This document shows, piece by piece, positions 43,643-53,138 of a stretch of DNA of 64,000 bases (position 1 is the stretch's first letter; every line of letters begins with the position of its first letter). Position numbers and translations under genes: made by a program. The notes under the pieces are model-generated. The model was not told the origin of the DNA and did not search any database. It worked only from the letters and a program-made list of their open reading frames with translations. Source of the stretch: Legionella_A sp963772805 (lineage in GTDB: Bacteria; Pseudomonadota; Gammaproteobacteria; Legionellales; Legionellaceae); assembly GCA_963772805.1 (NCBI GenBank), contig CAVYYU010000005.1, positions 1 to 64,000 of the forward strand, in the 5' to 3' direction.

Positions 43643-44560
43643 ATGACTGTTTCGTATTCAATTGCTACTCAAGACTTTAAATCCATCGTTGATTTTTTGC
43701 GCTTTGGGCTTTCGCAGGCCAATGTTAAAGGCCTTTATTATGGTCATGGTACAGATAATGCCTGGGACGACATTGTGGCGTTGGTATTCGATACCTTGTC
43801 GTTACCGTTTGACCTTGAGTCTGTCTATTTGCAGGCTTGTTTGACTACGGATGAGAAGGCACTCCTTTGCCAGCTTTTTCAGCGGCGTATTCATGATAAT
43901 GTACCGGTGCCCTATTTGACAAAAAAAGCCTATTTTTGTGGTTTATCGTTTTATGTGGATGAGCGGGTGCTTATTCCGCGTTCACCTATTGCGGAATTGA
44001 TTAACCAACATTTTTCACCCTGGGTGGATGAATCGCGGGTGGAGCGCATTTTGGATTTGTGCACCGGTAGCGGCTGTATTGCTATTGCCTGCTCATATGC
44101 ATTTCCAGAGGCGTTGGTTGATGCTGTGGATATTTCGCCTGAGGCATTAGAAGTTGCAGAAATAAATCGTGCGGAGCATGGTTTGCAAGACGTGTTAAAC
44201 CTTATTCAGTCTGATTGTTTTGCAGCACTTGCAACGACCGATCGCTATGACATTATTGTCAGCAATCCTCCCTATGTCAGTCACGAAGAAATGGCAACTT
44301 TGCCGAGTGAATACCGGCATGAGCCTAAATTGGCATTGGAAACAACCAATAATGGCTTGGCAATAGTGGAAAAAATTCTTTATTCCGCGCATGATTACCT
44401 AAATGATCATGGAATTTTAGTCGTTGAAGTGGGCAATAGCGAAGACGCACTAGTTGATGCGTATCCGCATGTTCCCTTTACCTGGCTTGATTTTGAACGG
44501 GGTGGGCAAGGTGTGTTTTTATTGACGGCTCAGCAATTAAAAGAATACTTTAGTGAATAA
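43643..44560 (+). CDS. prmB: 50S ribosomal protein L3 glutamine N5-methyltransferase
   Basis: The 305-residue form starts at ATG 43643 (GAGGAA upstream). An N-terminal helical domain precedes a class I methyltransferase: RVLIPRSPIAELI, motif I LDLCTGSGCIAIA, VDAVDISPEALEVA, and the catalytic SNPPYVSHEEM that binds the target glutamine. RSP and NPPYV(D/S) are characteristic of PrmB rather than PrmC. It methylates Gln of ribosomal protein L3. It is immediately followed by aroC (stop and ATG adjacent), as in many gammaproteobacteria. Confidence 0.94.
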   Translation: MTVSYSIATQDFKSIVDFLRFGLSQANVKGLYYGHGTDNAWDDIVALVFDTLSLPFDLESVYLQACLTTDEKALLCQLFQRRIHDNVPVPYLTKKAYFCGLSFYVDERVLIPRSPIAELINQHFSPWVDESRVERILDLCTGSGCIAIACSYAFPEALVDAVDISPEALEVAEINRAEHGLQDVLNLIQSDCFAALATTDRYDIIVSNPPYVSHEEMATLPSEYRHEPKLALETTNNGLAIVEKILYSAHDYLNDHGILVVEVGNSEDALVDAYPHVPFTWLDFERGGQGVFLLTAQQLKEYFSE

Positions 44561-45619
44561 ATGAGCGGAAATACATTTGGTAAACTGTTTACGGTAACGA
44601 CCTTTGGTGAAAGCCATGGGCCCGCTATTGGTTGTATCGTGGACGGCTGCCCGCCTGGGTTGCCTGTTGATGCGGGTGATATTCAACCCTTTTTGGATAA
44701 ACGCAGGCCAGGGCAGTCAAAGTATACCAGTCAGCGTCGCGAGGATGATCAAGTACAAATTCTTTCGGGCGTTTTTGAAGGACTGACCACGGGCACGCCA
44801 ATTGCGTTATTGATAGCAAACAGCGATCAACGCAGCAGTGATTATGAGGATATCAAAGATATTTTCCGCCCTGGGCACGCTGATTTTACCTATCATCATA
44901 AATATGGTCATCGCGATTATCGTGGCGGCGGGCGTTCTTCGGCTCGTGAAACTGCCGCACGCGTGGCTGCAGGAGCTATTGCCAGGCTGTATTTAAAACG
45001 GTATTTAAATGTTGAGATAGTCGGCTATTTGCAGCAGATGGGCGCCATAACTGCGGTATTTGAAGATGAGCTCGAAATTAATAACAATCCTTTTTTCTGT
45101 CCCAATAAACACCAGCCTGAAGAATTGGCGGCGATGATTGCACAATTGCGCCGGGCGGGTGATTCAGTGGGGGCGCGTATTGGTGTTATAGCTCGCGGTG
45201 TTCCAGTAGGGCTTGGGGATCCGGTTTTTGATAAATTGGATGCGTCATTGGCGTTTGCCATGATGTCAATTAATGCGGTCAAAGGCGTGGAGATTGGAGC
45301 AGGTTTTACAGCGGTCACACAACACGGCAGTGAGCACCGTGACCAGATGTCAGCACAAGGTTTTTTGAGTAATCATGCCGGGGGGATTTTGGGTGGGATT
45401 TCCACAGGACAAACCATTGAAGTAAGTATGGTGCTAAAACCCACCTCAAGCATTGTTACTCCCGGACAATCGGTTAACACGCGTGGAGAAGAGGTGACCG
45501 TAGTCACCAAAGGACGGCATGATCCGTGTGTGGGTATTCGAGCGGTGCCTATTGCTGAGGCAATGATGGCGTTGGTGTTGATGGATCATTTTTTACGAGA
45601 TAAAGCACAGAACAGGTGA
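44561..45619 (+). CDS. aroC: chorismate synthase
   Basis: At 352 residues this is the normal length for the bacterial enzyme. It has the signature GESHGPAIGCIVDGCPPGLP near the N-terminus, GRSSARETAARVAAGAIA, and the late RGEEVTVVTKGRHDPCVGIR. It converts 5-enolpyruvylshikimate-3-phosphate to chorismate using reduced FMN, the last common step to aromatic amino acids and folate. It starts directly at the prmB stop, so translation is coupled; asd follows after 43 bp. Confidence 0.97.
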   Translation: MSGNTFGKLFTVTTFGESHGPAIGCIVDGCPPGLPVDAGDIQPFLDKRRPGQSKYTSQRREDDQVQILSGVFEGLTTGTPIALLIANSDQRSSDYEDIKDIFRPGHADFTYHHKYGHRDYRGGGRSSARETAARVAAGAIARLYLKRYLNVEIVGYLQQMGAITAVFEDELEINNNPFFCPNKHQPEELAAMIAQLRRAGDSVGARIGVIARGVPVGLGDPVFDKLDASLAFAMMSINAVKGVEIGAGFTAVTQHGSEHRDQMSAQGFLSNHAGGILGGISTGQTIEVSMVLKPTSSIVTPGQSVNTRGEEVTVVTKGRHDPCVGIRAVPIAEAMMALVLMDHFLRDKAQNR

Positions 45620-45662
45620 GGGGTATTAAAACCCTGCCATACACGATGATTGAGGTCTTAAA

Positions 45663-46685
45663 ATGAGTGGAAAATTAAACATAGCAGTTGTAGGTGCTAC
45701 GGGTGTTGTCGGTGAAACTATCTTGACGGTACTTGAAGAGCGCAAATTCCCGGTTGATAACATTTATCCCCTGGCAAGTGAACGGTCGCTTGGCAAAACA
45801 GTAGTCTTTCGTGGCCGGGAGATTGAGATAGGCGATTTGGCTACCTTTGATTTTAGCAATGTCGACATCGCTTTTTTTTCTGCCGGTGGTTCCGTCTCAA
45901 AAGAATATGCTCCAATTGCCGCGGCGGCGGGCAGTGTTGTGATCGATAATACCTCCTGTTTTCGTTACGATGATGATGTTCCTTTGGTCGTGCCAGAAGT
46001 TAACGCGCATTGCATCGCTCAATATACTAAACGCGGGATTATCGCCAATCCCAATTGTTCAACCATTCAGATGGTTGTGGCATTGAAACCATTGCAAGAT
46101 GCGGTGGGTATTGCGCGTATCAACGTGGCCACTTATCAGGCCGTATCCGGTACCGGTAAAAAAGCCATCACTGAATTAATCAATCAAGTTGGGTCGTTGC
46201 TCAATGGCCGTTCAATAAAGCCGGAGGTTTATTCGCAACAAATCGCATTTAATGTGTTACCGCAAATAGATGAATTCATGGACAATGGTTATACCCGTGA
46301 AGAAATGAAAATGGTTTGGGAAACACGCAAAATATTCGAAGATGAGACGATTATGGTTAATCCAACCACGGTGCGTGTGCCGGTGCTTTATGGGCATTCG
46401 GAAGCGATTCATCTGGAATTAAAATCGCCGATGACGGCAGCAGCTGCGCGCAAGCTCATCGCGAAAGCGCCCGGGGTCAAAGTGATTGATGATCCATCTA
46501 AACTGCTTTATCCCACACCCATGAAGCATGCCGCAGGTCATGATGAAGTGTTTGTTGGACGAATCAGGCAAGATATATCGCATCCCTGCGGTTTAAATCT
46601 TTGGGTTGTTGCTGATAATATCCGTAAAGGTGCTGCAACCAACGCGGTACAAATCGCTGAAATTCTGCAGCAAGACTATTTGTAG
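45663..46685 (+). CDS. asd: aspartate-semialdehyde dehydrogenase
   Basis: The 340-residue protein has an N-terminal NADP-binding motif VVGATGVVGETI, catalytic Cys in ANPNCSTIQMV, and YQAVSGTGKKAI; the late His and Arg region is around YGHSEAIHLEL. It reduces aspartyl phosphate to the semialdehyde for lysine, diaminopimelate, threonine and methionine synthesis. AGGTCTTAAA precedes the ATG. It lies in a run with prmB and aroC upstream and the ankH pair downstream. Confidence 0.96.
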   Translation: MSGKLNIAVVGATGVVGETILTVLEERKFPVDNIYPLASERSLGKTVVFRGREIEIGDLATFDFSNVDIAFFSAGGSVSKEYAPIAAAAGSVVIDNTSCFRYDDDVPLVVPEVNAHCIAQYTKRGIIANPNCSTIQMVVALKPLQDAVGIARINVATYQAVSGTGKKAITELINQVGSLLNGRSIKPEVYSQQIAFNVLPQIDEFMDNGYTREEMKMVWETRKIFEDETIMVNPTTVRVPVLYGHSEAIHLELKSPMTAAAARKLIAKAPGVKVIDDPSKLLYPTPMKHAAGHDEVFVGRIRQDISHPCGLNLWVVADNIRKGAATNAVQIAEILQQDYL

Positions 46686-46708
46686 TTTTTGATTTATAAT
46701 TAATCATT

Positions 46709-47116
46709 ATGACTGATCGTAAAAGAAGACGCATTGATCGTGGACAGGGCTCAACCGATATCGGTAAGCCCTCTACCTCCTTTTTGGTTGATGAAACACG
46801 AACCATGGAGCGTGAGCGGCGCTTGGAGGAGCAACAAGGCCATCGCCGGCTTGCTAAAGTCAATGCCCGTGACCACCATGACGAGTCGCCGCAGTCGGCT
46901 CTTGAAGGCGAGCTACAAAATAATATTTTACAAAATCCCTGGCTGGATAATCAGCGCTTTGATGGCATCGACCCCAATCTAAATCCAGAACCGCCATTGA
47001 ATACAGCGGCACGGCGAGAATATGATAATGAACGTCGCGAGCAGGAAATGGAAAAGCAGCTGCGTTTAGGCAATATGCCTAAGTTTTCCAACTCCCCCAA
47101 GCCACAAGGTCATTAA
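46709..47116 (+). CDS. small highly charged disordered protein upstream of ankH
   Basis: This 135-residue protein is Arg/Glu/Asn-rich and without hydrophobic core (MTDRKRRRIDRGQGSTDIGK; EYDNERREQEMEKQLRLGNM). Its TAA directly abuts the ATG of the ankyrin gene, so the two are translationally coupled. It could be a chaperone-like or companion effector of AnkH, by position only. No signal peptide. Confidence 0.65.
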   Translation: MTDRKRRRIDRGQGSTDIGKPSTSFLVDETRTMERERRLEEQQGHRRLAKVNARDHHDESPQSALEGELQNNILQNPWLDNQRFDGIDPNLNPEPPLNTAARREYDNERREQEMEKQLRLGNMPKFSNSPKPQGH

Positions 47117-48532
47117 ATGACTATTGCTAATGATATTATCAGCTGTCGTGTGCCAGATTTTGACCACTATTTGCGGGCTGGCGATACATTGGATGATATT
47201 GACGAGTATGGTTTTACGCCACTTATTGAAGCGGCTATTACGCGCCAGATACACATTGCTGAGTTATTAATTGCGCGCGGCGTGCAGGTTAACAAGCCTG
47301 ATGTCGCCGGACGAACTGCCTTACATTGGGCCGTTGATAATAATGATCTCGATCTGGCGCGACTTCTACTTGTACATGGCGCCAATCCGAATGCTTATAC
47401 CCCCGGCGGTTTGGCTGTTTTAGTCTATCCCGTATTGCGTGGCCAAGATTCACTCAAGCTGTTGTTATATCAATATGGCGCCAAACTCGATTTTGCTCTT
47501 GATTTTATCTATGCCAAATTGCTAGGTCACCGCTTCGAGTTGCAGGGTGATGTTGATATTATCAATGCGCAAGGTGAGTTTATTGAGCTTGATTATGAAG
47601 GCTTTATGCTGGAATTCACCGTGGCGGTGGTTAGTGATTCGTTGCGGCGTTTTACTAGCAGCTATTCGACTAGAAATTTTCGCCAATATTTCCCGTTTCT
47701 ACATGTTGTCATGGATGCATTCGTCGTTGCTGATGAGCTACTGCAATTGCAGCATCACGTTTCATTAACTGAAGCCGACAACGCTCGACTGACCGAGTTA
47801 AGCCATGCCCCGATGTTGATCTTGCCTGCGGCCAGTCGTGGACATGCAATGTGCTTTGTACGTTATAAGCAATGGTGGGCCAAGATTGATCGAGGTGAAA
47901 ATAGCTTGAAAGAGGGGAGTGTAAATATATATCGCATGACCCATCCGGATGTCATTAGCGCCAAATTTTTGCAGCAATTTCTTTTTAAAAAACAAAGCCG
48001 CCGTTATTTTCATGAGCAGATAAATGAACATTTGGGATTGATACCTGTGGTGCAGCTACCTATTAGCTCACAAATTGTTGGCAATTGTTCTTGGGCAAAC
48101 GTGCAGGCGATAATACCTGTAGCCTATGCGCTGCAACAGCTGCAAACCATCGAACAATTTTCCGCAACCAATTCTTTAAAACTTTATGACACCTGGGTGG
48201 AATGGGACAAGGATCGCGCTCTGGATGAATGCGTACAGCGTTTTTATTTGGCAAGTCCAGTGCGTAAGGCAAGCTATGCCTCAATGATGGCTGCAGTCCT
48301 TTTTCAAACGTGTGATAGCAGTAATGCACATCATGTAGAACGTGCCGAAAAAATAATAACTATTCTGACGTTGCCAGATTTTAAATACATCCTGAAAAGT
48401 TATCTTGATGAATACTGCATCAAACGTTTGACGAAGAAAGGCAATAATTTGTTAAAACTCCTGGATGACTGCGGTGTTAATCCAAATATTGGCATGACGC
48501 CGATTGCGACAGAATTGCCGCCAAGAAAGTAG
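47117..48532 (+). CDS. ankH: AnkH-like ankyrin repeat Dot/Icm effector
   Basis: Of 471 residues, the N-terminal 130 hold about three to four ankyrin repeats (EYGFTPLIEAAITRQIHIAE, AGRTALHWAVDNNDLDLARL, LLVHGANPNA). The C-terminal part has a His-containing ASRGHAMCFVRYKQWWAKID and QIVGNCSWANVQAIIPVAYA, which fit the cysteine-protease-like fold with His and Cys. This agrees with AnkH (LegA3), a core type IV effector of Legionella of similar size. It would act in the host cell. It is coupled to the small ORF before it and ends at a strong bidirectional terminator. Confidence 0.75.
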   Translation: MTIANDIISCRVPDFDHYLRAGDTLDDIDEYGFTPLIEAAITRQIHIAELLIARGVQVNKPDVAGRTALHWAVDNNDLDLARLLLVHGANPNAYTPGGLAVLVYPVLRGQDSLKLLLYQYGAKLDFALDFIYAKLLGHRFELQGDVDIINAQGEFIELDYEGFMLEFTVAVVSDSLRRFTSSYSTRNFRQYFPFLHVVMDAFVVADELLQLQHHVSLTEADNARLTELSHAPMLILPAASRGHAMCFVRYKQWWAKIDRGENSLKEGSVNIYRMTHPDVISAKFLQQFLFKKQSRRYFHEQINEHLGLIPVVQLPISSQIVGNCSWANVQAIIPVAYALQQLQTIEQFSATNSLKLYDTWVEWDKDRALDECVQRFYLASPVRKASYASMMAAVLFQTCDSSNAHHVERAEKIITILTLPDFKYILKSYLDEYCIKRLTKKGNNLLKLLDDCGVNPNIGMTPIATELPPRK

Positions 48533-48553
48533 TCAAGTCATTGCTCTTGAAGG

Positions 48554-48580
48554 GTTGGGTTGCGTTTTTCGCAACCCAAC
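48554..48580. terminator. bidirectional terminator between ankH and rne
   Basis: GTTGGGTTGCG-TTTTT-CGCAACCCAAC is a perfect 11-bp stem between two convergent genes (stops at 48532 and 48593). It is followed by ATTTT on the plus strand. Confidence 0.8.
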
Positions 48581-48592
48581 ATTTTACCTGTT

Positions 48593-50551
48593 TTAAGAAT
48601 CGCTGGGTTCTTTATCTACAGGTGCTTTTTTTTTGGCAGCTTCCGTATTCAGCGGGATTACCCGTCCACTTTGCTGGCCCGCAGGATTGGGGGTGCGTTT
48701 ACGAGCGACTGGGTTGCTGGTTTCTGGGTTGCGGTTTGGCTGTTGTCCGCTGCCGCTTGGGCGTCGTCGGCGCGTTTGTTGGTTCTGCGATGCGCGTTTT
48801 GCAGCTGGATGGTGTGCTGATGATCCATGCTTCATGTGTCCAGAGGCAGTATCTCGATTTTCACTCCGTGGCTTTGCCGTGTCAGTGGAACCTGAGAACA
48901 GACTTTTCCAGATGCGATTTAAAAAACCGGTTTCTTTCTTCTTGGCTGGATTTTGACCTGAGTAAGTCTTAACAACCGGCTCATCGCGTTTAACTGCATT
49001 CTGGTCAGCGCGAACAAGGACTGTTTCTGGTTGTTGGATAAGTGAATAGCTGGGTTTTTTATTCTTCCCAACATTATCTTCCTTCAGCCGTGTAATTGAA
49101 TACTGCGGTGCATGCATATGTGGGTTAGCGACAATCAAAACGTGTACGCTATGTCTTTTTTCAATATTAAGGACGAAATCGCGTTTTTCATTGATGATGA
49201 ACGTAGCAATCTCAGCAGGTAACTGCACTTGAATTTCAGCCGTTTTTTCTTTCAATGCTTCTTCTTCAATCAGGCGAATAATGGATAAGCTATGCGATTG
49301 AATGTTACGGACCGTACCGCGGCCTTCACAACGAGGGCAAACTTCTTGTGCGGTTTCACCTAAAGAAAGACGCAGGCGTTGACGTGACATTTCGAGTAAA
49401 CCAAACCGTGATATACGGCCAACCTGAATCCTCGCTCTGTCAGCTTTCAGCGCTTCTTTAAGACGATTTTCCACATCACGTTGATTTTTAGCCGAACTCA
49501 TGTCGATGAAGTCGATCACCACCAAGCCGCCGAGATCACGTAATCGCAATTGTCTGGCTATTTCATCAGCCGCTTCCAGATTGGTGTTGAGAGCCGTGGC
49601 TTCAATGTCCGAGCCGCTTGTGGCTTTCGCTGAGTTGATGTCTATTGAAACCAGCGCTTCAGTACGGTCAATGACCAGGGCGCCACCGGAAGGCAACAGG
49701 ACTTCACGTTGATATGCGGTTTCTATTTGGCTTTCAATTTGATAAAAATTAAACAGCGGAATCGTGCTGTTGTAAAGCTTGAGGTTCGGTAGAAAATCAG
49801 GTTTGACTTGTTCAATGTATTGCTTTGCTTTCACGTAAGAAATTTGATCGTCAATGATGATTTCACTGATTGATTTGCGTAAATTATCGCGAATTGAACG
49901 AATAATAACATCGCCTTCCTGATGGATTAAGCAGGGAGCGGGTTGCGTGTTGTAAGCGTGCTTGATGGCATGCCATTGATTGATAAGCATATCCAGGTCG
50001 GCTTGCAGTTCCTCCTGCCCTTTACCTACGCCAGCGGTGCGGATTATCAAACCCATGTCTTCATCTAAATGCAAGGCATTGAGCGTTTCTTTCAATTCAT
50101 CACGATCATCCCCTTCAATGCGCCTTGATATGCCACCAGAACGGGGGCTATTGGGCATCAGCACCAGGTAACAACCAGCCAAGGTGATAAACGTGGTAAG
50201 AGCCGCGCCTTTGTTGCCGCGCTCTTCTTTATCGACCTGGATCAAAAGCTCCTGGCCTTCACGCAGCATGGAGGCGATCGATGTTTTTTCATCGCCGCTC
50301 TGAGAGCCATGCTTGCTCATATATTCAGGAGCGATTTCCTTCAGCGGTAAAAAACCTTGTCGTTTGGAGCCATATTCAACAAAAACAGCATCGAGGCTTG
50401 GCTCTCTGCGCGTTACAACTGCTTTATAGATATTTCCTTTTTTCTTGACTTCATCAGGACACTCAATGTCCAAGTCAAACAAGCGGTTATTTTTTACCAG
50501 AGCAACACGTATTTCTTCATCTTGTGTTGCATTAATTAACATTTTTTCCAT
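48593..50551 (-). CDS. rne: ribonuclease E
   Basis: The 652-residue protein starts at MEKMLINATQDEE, equal to the MKRMLINATQ start of E. coli RNase E. An S1 domain (about residues 39-120) is followed by the catalytic region with Asp in VSIDINSAKA and VVIDFIDM, and the Zn-link CPRC in EVCPRCEGRGTV. The C-terminal part after about residue 510 is short, basic and Pro-rich (RRRRPSGSGQQPNRNPETSN), so the degradosome scaffold is much reduced against the 1061-residue E. coli enzyme. It is the main endonuclease for mRNA decay and rRNA/tRNA processing. Confidence 0.95.
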   Translation of the reverse strand: MEKMLINATQDEEIRVALVKNNRLFDLDIECPDEVKKKGNIYKAVVTRREPSLDAVFVEYGSKRQGFLPLKEIAPEYMSKHGSQSGDEKTSIASMLREGQELLIQVDKEERGNKGAALTTFITLAGCYLVLMPNSPRSGGISRRIEGDDRDELKETLNALHLDEDMGLIIRTAGVGKGQEELQADLDMLINQWHAIKHAYNTQPAPCLIHQEGDVIIRSIRDNLRKSISEIIIDDQISYVKAKQYIEQVKPDFLPNLKLYNSTIPLFNFYQIESQIETAYQREVLLPSGGALVIDRTEALVSIDINSAKATSGSDIEATALNTNLEAADEIARQLRLRDLGGLVVIDFIDMSSAKNQRDVENRLKEALKADRARIQVGRISRFGLLEMSRQRLRLSLGETAQEVCPRCEGRGTVRNIQSHSLSIIRLIEEEALKEKTAEIQVQLPAEIATFIINEKRDFVLNIEKRHSVHVLIVANPHMHAPQYSITRLKEDNVGKNKKPSYSLIQQPETVLVRADQNAVKRDEPVVKTYSGQNPAKKKETGFLNRIWKSLFSGSTDTAKPRSENRDTASGHMKHGSSAHHPAAKRASQNQQTRRRRPSGSGQQPNRNPETSNPVARKRTPNPAGQQSGRVIPLNTEAAKKKAPVDKEPSDS

Positions 50552-51493
50552 TTTTCACCCCATCAAAAAGGCACTGTACTGTGAAGTAAAGATGGTGAAA
50601 GGCAACATGTCTCTTGTATTTGTTGCATTATTTATAGTTTCCCCGTTGCTACAAGCGCTTGGAAAAGCTCACAAGGGAGTACTAACATTTGACCCGCGCA
50701 TCGCGTCTGGGAAATGAAGTCAAATAATGGTAACTGGCATAGCAAGAGATATCGTTTTTAAGCATAACCCAAGACCTTAAGTCCTTGTCTAAGAGCGTAT
50801 TAACAAATTTAGCTATGTTAGGCAGAGATCGATGATGTTCTGCGATTCGCCGTTCATGTACGGGGGTATAAACGGCGCAGCGATTATTGAAAATCAATAA
50901 TTGTCGCGGTTTAGCGAATTTGCTAACAAGCTCTACAAAGGGTTTAACTGCTGCAAAACTGATAAAATGACCTAAAGCAGCGCTTATTTTCGTTAAATAA
51001 GACTGGCTATTCGTTATAGATGTATGCTGAATAGGTCGATTTATTGTTTGCATGGTTAAACATTTTGGAGACAGACTCTTAATAACAGACCGAACGCATG
51101 CTACCCTAAACATGTAAGGTGCATCCTGTGTTTGATAGCATGTCTGGCATGCGTTGGTATCTGACGAGTATGTATTCAATTTGGCTCTGGTGCTGGGTTG
51201 CTTCCTTTAATCATTACTCAAGGCAAGCGCATCTCGTTTCTTTTGTAGCTGATTTAATTATCAGCCGGTAAACTATTAAATCGTTTATACGGTATAATTC
51301 TGTCGCAGAATATATATCTGCTTATGTATAATAGTATCAAAGAAATCATCTCTAGCAAAGAGGGGGGTGTGGATTGTATAAAAATCCCTCCCAAGTCTCT
51401 TTACAAAGGGGGATCTCTTGGTTAAATGTCCTTTATAAAAAGATGCCCCCCAGGTTGGGGGCGCTAAAACGGTTTTGAACAGTAGGTTTTAAG
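50552..51493. other. rne-rluC divergent intergenic region
   Basis: The leaders of rne and rluC lie here. Long rne 5' untranslated regions are known to mediate autoregulation. A hairpin GCCCCC-CAGGTTG-GGGGGC at about 51445-51463 lies 30 bases before rluC. Only one weak minus-strand frame (50682-51053) is seen. Confidence 0.5.
50682..51053 (-). CDS. uncertain small ORF in rne leader, weakly DUF721-like
   Basis: From ATG 51053 the frame gives 123 residues (MQTINRPIQHTSITNSQSYL; FAKPRQLLIFNNRCAVYTPV). The order of a helix followed by a LLIFNN strand and an Arg-rich helix faintly recalls DciA/DUF721 proteins, but the match is poor, the end (RRDARVKC) looks non-coding, and there is no ribosome site. 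It may be decayed or simply part of the rne leader. Confidence 0.25.
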   Translation of the reverse strand: MQTINRPIQHTSITNSQSYLTKISAALGHFISFAAVKPFVELVSKFAKPRQLLIFNNRCAVYTPVHERRIAEHHRSLPNIAKFVNTLLDKDLRSWVMLKNDISCYASYHYLTSFPRRDARVKC

Positions 51494-52429
51494 ATGAGTG
51501 ATGTACGTTACACCGAAATTAGTGCAGAAGAAGATGGGCAGCGTCTTGATAATTATTTGTTGCGCATACTAAAAGGCGTGCCAAAAAGCCATATTTATCG
51601 CATTATTCGCGGTGGTGAGGTGCGTGTTAATAAAAAACGCGCGCAACCTTCGTCCAGATTGTGCTGCGGTGACAGTATAAGAATTCCCCCAGTTCGCACC
51701 GCGCAAACTACAGAAGTACATGTCGGGGAGCGGTTGACTCAGCGGTTGCACGAGTGCGTTATTTATGAAGATCCTCATTTGTTGGTTATCAATAAGCCTT
51801 CGGGTATTGCTGTGCATGGCGGGAGTGGTTTGAGCTTGGGTGTTATTGAAGCGTTGCGTAAGACCCGAACCGATTTGCCCTATCTGGAACTTGTTCATCG
51901 CCTGGACAAGGAAACATCAGGCTGTTTGTTGCTGGCTAAAAAACGCAGCGTTCTGCGTGCTATTCAAGCCTTGCTTGAGTCGAGAGAAATTAGCAAAATT
52001 TATTGGGCGGTGCTTGCGGGCGCTTGGCATGGCAAAAAAACAGTTACTGTCGATGTTGCCCTTGAAAAAAACACGCTTAAATCTGGTGAGCGCATGGTTG
52101 TAGTCAATGAAGATGGCAAGGCGGCACAGACGACATTTAAGCTGCTGGAAAATTATCAGGAGGCGTGTTGGGTAGAAGCTAGTCCTAAAACTGGCAGAAC
52201 CCATCAAATTCGCGTTCACAGCGCACACCTGGGTCATCCTGTTGTCGGTGATCAAAAATACGGTGGCGAGCTGCCAATCGCGGGTTTAGGTAAAGGCAAG
52301 CAGCGACTGTATTTGCATGCCAGAGCAATTCAATTTAACCTGAATGGTAAAAATTATTTGTTTCAAGCTGATTTGGATGAGCGGTTTAACCAGGCACTTG
52401 AACAGCTGCGCTTGACGACTATACATTGA
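51494..52429 (+). CDS. rluC: 23S rRNA pseudouridine(955/2504/2580) synthase
   Basis: This 311-residue protein has an S4 RNA-binding domain at residues 13-70 (GQRLDNYLLRILKGVPKSHI) and then the RluA-type catalytic core with the essential Asp in ELVHRLDKETSGCLLLAKK. The later GRTHQIRVHSAHLGHPVVGD and LYLHA motifs are present. Divergent from rne, as in E. coli. An HAD hydrolase gene follows after 15 bp, again the usual order. Confidence 0.94.
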   Translation: MSDVRYTEISAEEDGQRLDNYLLRILKGVPKSHIYRIIRGGEVRVNKKRAQPSSRLCCGDSIRIPPVRTAQTTEVHVGERLTQRLHECVIYEDPHLLVINKPSGIAVHGGSGLSLGVIEALRKTRTDLPYLELVHRLDKETSGCLLLAKKRSVLRAIQALLESREISKIYWAVLAGAWHGKKTVTVDVALEKNTLKSGERMVVVNEDGKAAQTTFKLLENYQEACWVEASPKTGRTHQIRVHSAHLGHPVVGDQKYGGELPIAGLGKGKQRLYLHARAIQFNLNGKNYLFQADLDERFNQALEQLRLTTIH

Positions 52430-52444
52430 GGAGCAAATGACCGC

Positions 52445-53122
52445 ATGGGCAAGTCATATCGCTTAGTGGTGTTCGATTGGGAAGGAACACTGGGAGATAC
52501 CTTAGGACAAGTTCTGAATACGCTCGCAGTTGAAGCTAGGCATCTGCACCTCGGTGAGGTGGATGAGGGGCTTGCGCGTCATTATCTGATGTTTGGATTG
52601 TTGGTGGCGATAAAAAAAATATTTCCGCGCTTAGCTGAAGAGCAACACAGGCAGTTACTGCAGGTTGTACAGCAGTCATTAGCTTTGCGGCCGGTAGATA
52701 ATTATCTTCTTCCTGGTGCTAAATGCATCATACAGCGAATAAAGAAAGCGGGTATAGATTTGGCGGTAGCCACCAATAAAGGGCAGCACTCTCTTCAACG
52801 AACTATGCAAGCTTGTGGCCTTGATGAGCTGTTTACAGTCACGCGCTCAGCGGGCCAGGTTCCGGCAAAACCCTGCCCACAAATGCTGGAGGAAATCATG
52901 GAGGTTTGTGGCGCAACCACGTCAGATACCATCATGATTGGTGACTCGATAAGCGATATTGAGATGGCCTTGTCGGTAGGTGTTGACGCGGTGGGTGTTA
53001 ATTTCTATCATCAAGACGAGCAAGAAAGGGAACTGCTTGCCGCAGGAGCCCTCCAAGTGTTTGATAACTATCAGGAGTTGGCTTGCTATTTGCAATTGCC
53101 TGCGGATACAACAGACCAGTAA
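52445..53122 (+). CDS. HAD-superfamily hydrolase (Gph-like)
   Basis: The 225-residue protein has motif I VVFDWEGTLGDTLG, with Glu in place of the usual second Asp (DWEGT for DxDGT). Motif II is VATNKGQH, with Asn after Thr; motif III is Lys in PAKPCPQM; motif IV is IMIGDSISDIEMA. The motif I pattern DWEGTL(x)D is seen in Legionellales/YihX-like HADs following rluC and probably still allows phosphatase activity through the first Asp. The substrate is unknown. It sits between rluC and pgsA in one operon. Confidence 0.85.
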   Translation: MGKSYRLVVFDWEGTLGDTLGQVLNTLAVEARHLHLGEVDEGLARHYLMFGLLVAIKKIFPRLAEEQHRQLLQVVQQSLALRPVDNYLLPGAKCIIQRIKKAGIDLAVATNKGQHSLQRTMQACGLDELFTVTRSAGQVPAKPCPQMLEEIMEVCGATTSDTIMIGDSISDIEMALSVGVDAVGVNFYHQDEQERELLAAGALQVFDNYQELACYLQLPADTTDQ

Positions 53123-53138
53123 GTAATGAGAGGACGAA

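Noticed and set aside
48541..48972. Plus-strand ORF of 143 codons over the rne C-terminus
   Set aside because: Antisense to the GC-richer rne tail; rne has clear homology.
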